From Bog-756 sp963777665 (GTDB taxonomy: Bacteria; Actinomycetota; Acidimicrobiia; Acidimicrobiales; RAAP-2): a stretch of DNA of 64,000 nucleotides. A model generated the notes under the pieces. It was not told the DNA's origin and searched no databases. It saw nothing but the letters and a program-made list of their open reading frames with translations. Shown piece after piece: positions 59,649 to 64,000 of this stretch. Numbering within the stretch: the first letter of the stretch is position 1; each line of letters opens with the position of its first letter. Location of the stretch: NCBI GenBank assembly GCA_963777665.1, contig CAVZRJ010000001.1:682001-746000 (forward strand), given 5' to 3'. The position numbers and the translations under genes are program-made.

Positions 59649-60116
59649 TCACGATCCGCCACCGTTCAAGATGGCAGCCAGCGAGTCCAGAAGGGACCGG
59701 GTTCCCTCTTCTCGCTGGGCGACCGTGTCGTGGCCATCGAGGAAGACGCCCTGCTCCGTCAGAACCAGTTGCGTCGTTGCTTCGTGACTACCGAACTGGA
59801 CCGTCGCAACGGACACAGAGATCCGAGTCTCATCGGCGTACATTTCGTTCGTATAGACGATTCGCCGCTCGGGAACGATGTCTCGGAACTCTGACTCGTA
59901 GGTATAGACGGGCCCGCCCGGAGGCCCACCGCGATTGACCTCACGGCCTCCGACCCGGAAGTCGAGTTCGTAGCCAGCTCCCAGTGCTTCAGCAGAGCCG
60001 GCGAACCAGCGGGCCTTGAGTATGGGATCCGCCCATGCCCGGAAGGTCTGAGCGACCGGAACGTTGTAGATCCGCTCAATGACGAAGGTCTCATGGGCAA
60101 CGGTGAACACAGTCAT
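59649..60116 (-). CDS. SRPBCC (AHSA1-type) domain protein
   Basis: A 155-residue helix-grip protein of the Aha1/CalC type: HETFVIERIYNVPVAQTFRA, WADPILKARWFAGSAEA, RVGGREVNRGGPPGGPVYTY and TTQLVLTEQGVFLDGHD. Such proteins bind hydrophobic ligands and are often encoded with ArsR regulators, as here. The ATG overlaps the ArsR stop region (60113-60116), so the pair is coupled. The ligand is unknown. Positions 59583-59648 are intergenic. Confidence 0.9.
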   Translation of the reverse strand: MTVFTVAHETFVIERIYNVPVAQTFRAWADPILKARWFAGSAEALGAGYELDFRVGGREVNRGGPPGGPVYTYESEFRDIVPERRIVYTNEMYADETRISVSVATVQFGSHEATTQLVLTEQGVFLDGHDTVAQREEGTRSLLDSLAAILNGGGS

Positions 60117-60457
60117 GGGTTCTCCTCTGTGGTGTCTCCTTCATGGAGGATGGCGCCCAATCGGTCCAGGCGGGCCTCCCAGCCTCTCCGCCGATCGGTG
60201 ATCCACCGTTCGGCGGCGGTCATCGCCGCAGGTTCGATCTGACACATGCGTGTCCGCCCGACCTTTTCGGTCTTCACCAGACCGCAGGCCTCGAGTACCT
60301 GCACGTGTTGGACGACGGCGGCGAGGGACATCGCGAGGGGCTCTGCCAGCTCACTGACCGAAGCGGGTCCCAAGGTGAGTCGTTCCACCATGGAGCGTCT
60401 GCTCTTGTCTGAGAGCGCCTGAAAGGTCCGATCCAGGTCGATCGTTTGGTCAAGCAT
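60113..60457 (-). CDS. ArsR family winged-helix regulator
   Basis: A 114-residue ArsR/SmtB-type repressor. The HTH is in GPASVSELAEPLAMSLAAVV, QHVQVLEACGLVKTEKVGRT. No metal-binding CxC motif is present, so it is of the non-metal type usually paired with SRPBCC genes. ATG 60457 lies directly at the expected transcription start of the promoter upstream, so the message is probably leaderless. It likely represses its own operon through the palindrome overlapping the promoter. Confidence 0.92.
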   Translation of the reverse strand: MLDQTIDLDRTFQALSDKSRRSMVERLTLGPASVSELAEPLAMSLAAVVQHVQVLEACGLVKTEKVGRTRMCQIEPAAMTAAERWITDRRRGWEARLDRLGAILHEGDTTEENP

Positions 60458-60504
60458 ATACTTGAGTATATTGCCCTCGGGACACCATAGTCAAGTAACT
60501 ACTT
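60457..60504 (-). promoter_or_regulatory. ArsR operon promoter with overlapping palindromes
   Basis: On the minus strand -35 TTGACT (60489-60494) and -10 TATACT (60465-60470) are separated by 18 bases, near the vegetative consensus. The start codon ATG 60457 begins about eight bases after the -10 box, leaving no room for a leader. The palindrome TATACTTGAGTATA (60457-60470) covers the -10 box and the start site, and AAGTAACTACTT (60493-60504) overlaps the edge of the -35 box; both are candidate ArsR sites. Confidence 0.7.
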
Positions 60505-60552
60505 AGGTATCTGGGGTGCCCCATCTGACGATCAGCGTCGGAGGCTCTCAGC

Positions 60553-60714
60553 ATGAAGGCGGCGGCGTACACAAGGTACGGACCGCCTGCAGTCGTCCAG
60601 ATCATCGAAGTGGACAAGCCGAAGGCCAGCCATGACGAACTGCTCGTCAAGGTCCACGCGACGACGGTGGATCGGACGAACTGCCGCGACCGGGCGGCCA
60701 AGCCCTTTATTTTG
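60553..60714 (+). pseudogene. Medium-chain (quinone-type) dehydrogenase, N-terminal fragment
   Basis: The frame from ATG 60553 reads MKAAAYTRYGPPAVVQIIEV, DKPKASHDELLVKVHATTVD, RTNCRDRAAKPFI, the typical N-terminus of NAD(P)-dependent quinone/alcohol dehydrogenases. At about 60714 the sequence passes into an ISL3-like end (GGCGCTTCCGGGTTCTCCG), and the open frame becomes meaningless. A second piece of the same kind of gene lies at 61323-61406. Confidence 0.8.
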
Positions 60715-61137
60715 GGCGCTTCCGGGTTCTCCGTGGGTAGCCGCGTGCCTCACGAGACGGTTGGCGGCATGATGCGGCCATGCGAGATACCGAGCTGTAC
60801 CGCCAACTGCTGGGGCTCGAGTCGCCGTGGGATGTGAGCCGTGTCGAGCTGTCCGTCAAGGAGGGTCGGGTCGATGTGTGGACCGGCCATCCGAGAGGTG
60901 CTCGCTGGAGCTGTCCGGAGTGCGACCGGGAGTTGCCGACCTATGACCACGCCGAGGAGCGGGCGTGGCGACACCTCGACAGCCTCCAGTTCCTGACCTA
61001 CCTCCACGCCCGGCCGCCGCGGGTGAGCTGTCCTGACCATGGGGTACGCCAGGTTCGCCTGCCATGGGCCGAGCCGATGTCACGATTCACCAACCTGTTC
61101 GAGCGCATGGCGGTCGATGTGCTGAAGGAGTGCCAAG
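60715..61137 (+). mobile_element. Truncated second ISL3-family element (left end and transposase N-terminus)
   Basis: It begins with an IR-like end near 60715 and an ORF from ATG 60780: MRDTELYRQLLGLESPWDVS, RVELSVKEGRVDVWTGHPRG, ARWSCPECDRELPTYDHAEE, and SRFTNLFERMAVDVLKEC. This is the ISL3 transposase N-terminus with its zinc finger. Similarity stops after KEC at about 61137. The sequence is clearly different from the intact ISL3 element at 56357, so it is an older, unrelated insertion that has lost its other two-thirds. Confidence 0.85.
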
Positions 61138-61197
61138 CTCGACATCGCCGAGCCCGGTCGCTTCCTCGATTTCGAGCTTCCGACGCCCTCCGCGTAG
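61138..61197 (+). pseudogene. C-terminal fragment of an unidentified gene
   Basis: Directly after the ISL3 break a different frame reads LDIAEPGRFLDFELPTPSA and stops at 61197. The codon pattern looks like a genuine protein end, but the family is not recognised. It marks another deletion junction. Positions 61198-61322 show nothing identifiable. Confidence 0.35.
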
Positions 61198-61322
61198 TCC
61201 CAGGTCACAGGCTCGCGTAGTAACACGCCTCCGAAAGCCGATCGCGTTCGTTCTCCCAGCTCAATCCCTATATCTGGGGGTGCTGTGTGCCCATCATCTG
61301 CGGAAGTCCGGAGAGAGAGCAA

Positions 61323-61406
61323 AGGGTCCTTGGTGCCGAGTTCGCGGGAGTAGTCGAGGCGGTTGGCAGCGGCGTCGCCGCATTCGAGGCGGGCGACAGT
61401 GTGTTC
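61323..61406 (+). pseudogene. Medium-chain dehydrogenase, internal fragment
   Basis: The frame reads RVLGAEFAGVVEAVGSGVAA then FEAGDSVF, the segment that in intact quinone-type dehydrogenases follows AKPFI by only about 14 residues. It therefore continues the fragment at 60553-60714. The sequence ends abruptly near the end of the toxin gene on the other strand; the nucleotide-binding half of the enzyme is missing. Confidence 0.8.
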
Positions 61407-61423
61407 CGACGGGTGACTCTCAA

Positions 61424-61741
61424 TCAGTTGAGGCCAAGGACAGTAAGTAGACTTTCGTCAATTCCCCAGATCTCCTCGGGACTGGCGTGCGCGACGGGAT
61501 TTCCCAAACAGTTCACATCCACTGCTCCGACTTGTTCGACCAGTACCCGCGTCGTCTCGCCTCCCACCACAAGTTCCGGCCGAAAGGATGCTGGGCGTGC
61601 GCTAGTCGAAGTGGGCGCCATCAAGACAACCGAGCGAGGCAACAACGCATCGGCTTGGACAACCACCCCGAATCGGCGACCTCGCTGCTCGTGTCCCACT
61701 CCTTTTGGCAATCGCAGCTCGTAGACGTCACCCCGGAGCAC
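61424..61741 (-). CDS. mazF: MazF/PemK-type toxin endoribonuclease
   Basis: A 105-residue MazF-family toxin. The N-terminus VLRGDVYELRLPKGVGHEQR, GRRFGVVVQADALLPRSVVL and the later GGETTRVLVEQVGAVDVNCL match the fold; GHEQRGRRFGVVVQ carries the RNA-cleaving residues. The start GTG 61741 lies inside the antitoxin gene (overlap 61728-61741), a common toxin arrangement. It should cut mRNA at short motifs. Longer frames to 61801 run through the antitoxin and are not used. Confidence 0.9.
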   Translation of the reverse strand: MLRGDVYELRLPKGVGHEQRGRRFGVVVQADALLPRSVVLMAPTSTSARPASFRPELVVGGETTRVLVEQVGAVDVNCLGNPVAHASPEEIWGIDESLLTVLGLN

Positions 61742-61967
61742 GGAGGCTCTCCATGAGTGACGCCACTTCCAACATCTCCTTGCGGTCTTGCTCATCCGCA
61801 TCGAGGACGGCCACTTCGGCCCGAAGTGCGTCCTTGCGTCGGAGCGCTGAGGCGGCCTCGAGAATCGACTTCCGAATCGCCTCAGATCGGCTCATTCCCG
61901 ATGCTTCAAGCGTGTTCAGAGCCCGCTGGACCTCATCGTCCAGGCGAACCGAAACTGCATGGGCCAT
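61728..61967 (-). CDS. Ribbon-helix-helix antitoxin for the MazF toxin
   Basis: A 79-residue antitoxin. MAHAVSVRLDDEVQRALNTL, EASGMSRSEAIRKSILEAAS is a CopG/MetJ-type ribbon-helix-helix DNA-binding domain; the C-terminal tail (EQDRKEMLEVASLMESLRAP) would wrap the toxin. It overlaps mazF by 14 bases. The inverted repeat ATGTAT-N11-ATACAT just upstream is a likely autoregulatory operator. Confidence 0.9.
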   Translation of the reverse strand: MAHAVSVRLDDEVQRALNTLEASGMSRSEAIRKSILEAASALRRKDALRAEVAVLDADEQDRKEMLEVASLMESLRAPG

Positions 61968-61974
61968 GGGATAA

Positions 61975-61997
61975 ATGTATCACACTTCGTAATACAT
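61975..61997. promoter_or_regulatory. Inverted repeat upstream of the antitoxin gene
   Basis: ATGTAT (61975-61980) and ATACAT (61992-61997) form 6-bp arms 11 bases apart, in a short AT-rich stretch 8-30 bases before the antitoxin start. It probably holds the promoter and the antitoxin binding site. Confidence 0.6.
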
Positions 61998-62004
61998 ACG
62001 TAAG

Positions 62005-62046
62005 TGGGCGCTGGAGGACTCGAACCTCCGACCTCAGCCGTGTGAA
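62005..62046 (-). tRNA. 3' half of a tRNA-Val(CAC) gene (partial, likely attachment-site relic)
   Basis: On the minus strand the sequence reads an anticodon loop TTCACAC, anticodon-stem strand GGCTG, a 5-base variable region AGGTC, T arm GGAGG-TTCGAGT-CCTCC, acceptor strand AGCGCCC and discriminator A, in exact tRNA spacing. No CCA is encoded. Nothing upstream supplies the 5' half: there is no GGGCGCT acceptor strand or D arm at the right distance. Such 3' tRNA halves are left as att sites by integrating elements. Confidence 0.75.
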
Positions 62047-62150
62047 TGCGGCCCCTGCCTACGCACTGGACGACGCCAGACGGCGCATAACGCTCTGAGC
62101 TGGGACGATGGTGGCACCGGACGACCCCCGACTGTGGCCCACGGCGAAGG

Positions 62151-62198
62151 TTGTGGAGCATTTTGTGGAGCATTTTGTGGAGCATTTTGTGGAGCATT
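62151..62198. repeat. 12-bp direct repeat, four perfect copies
   Basis: TTGTGGAGCATT is repeated four times without change at 62151-62198. Read as protein it gives VEHF repeats on one strand and MLHK on the other, but no supported gene covers it. It lies about 100 bases beyond the tRNA fragment. The rest of 62047-62312 shows no recognisable gene. Confidence 0.9.
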
Positions 62199-62312
62199 TC
62201 CGGTGGGATTCAGAACCGCACGGCGCCTTCGGGGGCTCTTCCGCCCCTCACCACTTGATCTCCGACATCGTCCTGCGAGACCGGGATCATCGGCGCCGGG
62301 GCCAGCTCCCAA

Positions 62313-62816
62313 TCATGGCGGTCCGCCGAGGGCGGCCAAGGCCTCGTCGATTCGGAGGTACATGCGCCCTCCTACGTCTCCCTCGACCAGTCTGAATCCG
62401 AACTTCGCATAGAAGGCACGGGCCGCTTCATCGATCGGATCGACAGCGATGAACCGTGCGGCCACGTGCGTTCCGGCATCGGCTGCCCGCTCGATCGCTT
62501 CGATCAGCAGATCGCGACCCAGCCCCTGCCCCTGTCGCTCATCGGCGATGGCGAAGCGGGCCAGCAGCACCATCCCGATGTCGAATTTCGGCAGCCCTCG
62601 CCCATACCGGGTGGGCAGCGCCTCCTTGCGCACTCCCCCCATCGTGAGGGCGTAGTACCCGACCACGCGATCGGCATCGTCCAGCAACAGAAACGCCCGC
62701 GACAGGTCGCGTCGTTGATTGTCGAGCGCGTGGACACTCAGCCAATCGTCGAGGTCCTTCACCCCACAGCTGAAATTGCCGACCTCGTGGTGATCATCGA
62801 GGCGTTCGACACGCAC
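62313..62816 (-). CDS. GNAT acetyltransferase toxin (TacT-like)
   Basis: A 167-residue GNAT protein of the TA-toxin type: VERLDDHHEVGNFSCGVKDL, DDWLSVHALDNQ at the N-terminus, YYALTMGGVRKEALP, VLLARFAIADERQGQGLGRD with the acetyl-CoA loop, and HVAARFIAVDPIDEAARAFY. TacT toxins acetylate charged tRNAs. The start is GTG 62816, immediately after the antitoxin stop (TGA GTG), so translation is coupled. Target tRNA is unknown. Confidence 0.9.
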   Translation of the reverse strand: MRVERLDDHHEVGNFSCGVKDLDDWLSVHALDNQRRDLSRAFLLLDDADRVVGYYALTMGGVRKEALPTRYGRGLPKFDIGMVLLARFAIADERQGQGLGRDLLIEAIERAADAGTHVAARFIAVDPIDEAARAFYAKFGFRLVEGDVGGRMYLRIDEALAALGGPP

Positions 62817-63092
62817 TCAGTCGACCCGTTCGAGCCGACGGGCTCGGCGTGCCTGGGCGATCAACTCCTCAGGCGGGCGGACCGGCCCGTCGAGCGCAGC
62901 GATGAATCGCTCGTGGTCCTCGTCAGCCAGTCGAATCGTCCGATGTGCCTCCACGAGCTCCGCAGCTTCCGACATCGCTCGATCCAAGAGAAACTCGGAT
63001 ACGGACACGCCCGCCAACCCGGCGGCCTCGGCCAACAGGTCGTCATCGTCCGCTGAGATTCGAACCTCGCGCCGCTTGTCCTTTACTTTCAT
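62817..63092 (-). CDS. DUF1778 ribbon-helix-helix antitoxin (TacA-like)
   Basis: A 91-residue antitoxin: DKRREVRISADDDDLLAEAA, GLAGVSVSEFLLDRAMSEAA is the DUF1778 RHH domain, and the tail (ADEDHERFIAALDGPVRPPE) would block the toxin. The start is ATG 63092 or the adjacent ATG 63095, both next to AGGAGG. The palindrome at 63105-63120 is the likely operator. It forms a standard tacA-tacT operon with the downstream GNAT gene. Confidence 0.9.
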   Translation of the reverse strand: MKVKDKRREVRISADDDDLLAEAAGLAGVSVSEFLLDRAMSEAAELVEAHRTIRLADEDHERFIAALDGPVRPPEELIAQARRARRLERVD

Positions 63093-63104
63093 CATGCCTC
63101 CTGA

Positions 63105-63120
63105 CCGTACGATTGTACGG
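63105..63120. promoter_or_regulatory. Palindromic operator upstream of the TacA-like gene
   Basis: CCGTACGATTGTACGG is a perfect palindrome of 6-bp arms (CCGTAC/GTACGG) with a 4-base centre, lying about 10 bases before the antitoxin start. RHH antitoxins repress their own promoters through such sites. The remaining intergenic stretch to 63251 shows nothing recognised. Confidence 0.65.
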
Positions 63121-63251
63121 ACATTCAGCCAATAGGTCAACTCGGAACCGGTCGGACAATCGTAGGCCTGCCACTCCGGGGGTTCGGGACTCGTTTCGAA
63201 TCAGACCGACACGTTGGTTAGGGGCCCTACCCCCGGTCCAGGGGCAGGCTG

Positions 63252-64000
63252 TTAACTCCGGACTGCGAGTACCGACATCGCAATTCCGGCGAAGAGGAAG
63301 CCGCCCCGGTCGTCCAGTTCCAGAAGAGATTGGAGGTACCGCTCGCCTTCGTCAACGGAGATCGCTCCGTCGTCAACTGCATCATGGGTGGCCCGGTCGA
63401 ACGGGCCACCAGCCGCTCGTGCTGATGCAAGAGATGTGTGCACGATTGGAGTAGCCCACGTGGCGGCGACCGACAGGCCGGCACCGATGGCCAGGGCGGG
63501 CAGATTCCTGCCTACCACGGGATTGCGGAATCGAGTCCGCCGATGCCTCTTGATCCTCTCGAAGGTCGCTGGATAAGCGGTCTCGACGATATGCGAACCA
63601 TGGTCGGGCTCCGACAGAACCACGCGTCCACCTGGCTTGAGCACGCGTGCCACCTCGCTAACCGCCGTCTCCACGTCGGGGACGTGGATCAGCAGTGCTC
63701 GCGCCCACACCGCATCGAACGAACCGTCGGAGAACGGGAGGTCAGTTGCCCGACCGATCAGTACCTTCGCAGTGGGAACCCGACCTTGGGCTGCCTTGAT
63801 CATCGTCTCGGACAGGTCAACTCCCACCGCACTTCGGGCCTGTTGATTCATCTTCTCCAGATCGGCTCCAGGCCCACAGCCGATGTCGAGCACCGAATCG
63901 CTATCGGTGAGTTCGAGGAGGCTCAGTGCGCGATCAGCGCCGTAAGCACGCTGGTGGCGCATCCACTCCACGAAGCGGCCCGGATCCGAACTGGACTCGA
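63252..64000 (-). CDS. SAM-dependent class I methyltransferase (cut by window end)
   Basis: The 5' end runs off the window; upstream of the GTG at 63971 the frame still reads ESSSDPGRF, so the real start is probably beyond 64000. The class I fold is clear: SVLDIGCGPGADLEKMNQQA is motif I, VGVDLSETMI the acidic strand, GSFDAVWARALLIHV motif II-like, and LKPGGRVVLSEPDHG motif III. The C-terminal part resembles UbiE/sterol-type methyltransferases that act on small lipophilic substrates. Substrate is unknown. Confidence 0.88.
   Translation of the reverse strand, partial: ESSSDPGRFVEWMRHQRAYGADRALSLLELTDSDSVLDIGCGPGADLEKMNQQARSAVGVDLSETMIKAAQGRVPTAKVLIGRATDLPFSDGSFDAVWARALLIHVPDVETAVSEVARVLKPGGRVVLSEPDHGSHIVETAYPATFERIKRHRRTRFRNPVVGRNLPALAIGAGLSVAATWATPIVHTSLASARAAGGPFDRATHDAVDDGAISVDEGERYLQSLLELDDRGGFLFAGIAMSVLAVRS

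Noticed and set aside
62005..62080. Complete tRNA gene
   Set aside because: The 5' acceptor strand and D arm cannot be found, and the anticodon stem has no proper 5' partner with a 7-base loop.
62151..62198. CRISPR array or short coding repeat
   Set aside because: The 12-bp units have no spacers, and neither strand offers a supported gene across them.

Overview
High-GC actinobacterial chromosome segment, most likely from the class Acidimicrobiia. The evidence is a secreted S53 protease carrying six copies of the 42-residue GYWLVASDGG repeat common in that class, a mycothiol ligase (mshC), F420-linked enzymes, phosphatidylinositol-mannoside genes, and a thrS-to-alaS gene order that follows the Mycobacterium tuberculosis Rv2614c-Rv2555c order.

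Positions 1-31717 (minus strand) are a long conserved housekeeping block. In transcription order it runs: thrS, HIT protein, phosphatidylinositol-phosphate synthase, PIM acyltransferase, PIM mannosyltransferase, a PAS-GGDEF diguanylate cyclase, M48 protease, (MarR/YceI divergent pair), pdxS, pdxT, yebC, ruvC-ruvA-ruvB, queA, tgt, yajC-secD-secF, relA, hisS, aspS, rarA, a secreted sedolisin, DUF948, a DUF6167-like gene, and the 5' end of alaS. Many junctions are 4-base stop/start overlaps, so translation is coupled. Two genes (ruvB and the PIM mannosyltransferase) each carry an apparent single-base insertion.

Positions 31832-42600 hold mshC and an F420:NADP oxidoreductase on the minus strand, then metabolic genes: enoyl-ACP reductase, NTF2-like, SDR, acyl-CoA-dehydrogenase-like flavoprotein, aldehyde dehydrogenase, TetR, nitronate monooxygenase, and an oligopeptide-binding lipoprotein whose permease survives only as an N-terminal stub. 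A 17-bp tandem repeat lies between two convergent genes.

Positions 42785-53985 hold small regulators (CBS protein, cyclic-nucleotide-binding protein), a possible catabolic group (dihydroxyacetophenone-dioxygenase-like cupin, lipocalin-like protein, F420-dependent LLM enzyme, enoyl-CoA hydratase), secreted proteins, a PrmC-related methyltransferase and a zinc alcohol dehydrogenase/VOC pair. A C-terminal remnant of an NADH-oxidase-type flavoprotein is also present.

Positions 54182-64000 form an accessory region. Its centre is a three-layer transposon nest. An ISAzo13-family transposase gene is split exactly at its WNK/IEHR motif by an IS110-family element, and the 5' non-coding end of that IS110 element is split by an intact ISL3-family element with perfect inverted repeats and an 8-bp target duplication. 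The IS110 5' region would be expected to encode a bridge RNA. It contains two 6-mers matching the DNA on either side of its own insertion core, and the ISL3 element landed on one of them. Further right are an ArsR/SRPBCC pair with an apparently leaderless promoter, fragments of a medium-chain dehydrogenase and of a second ISL3 element, a MazF-type toxin-antitoxin pair, the 3' half of a tRNA-Val gene (a likely attachment-site relic), a 12-bp tandem repeat, a TacAT-type toxin-antitoxin pair, and a methyltransferase cut by the window edge.
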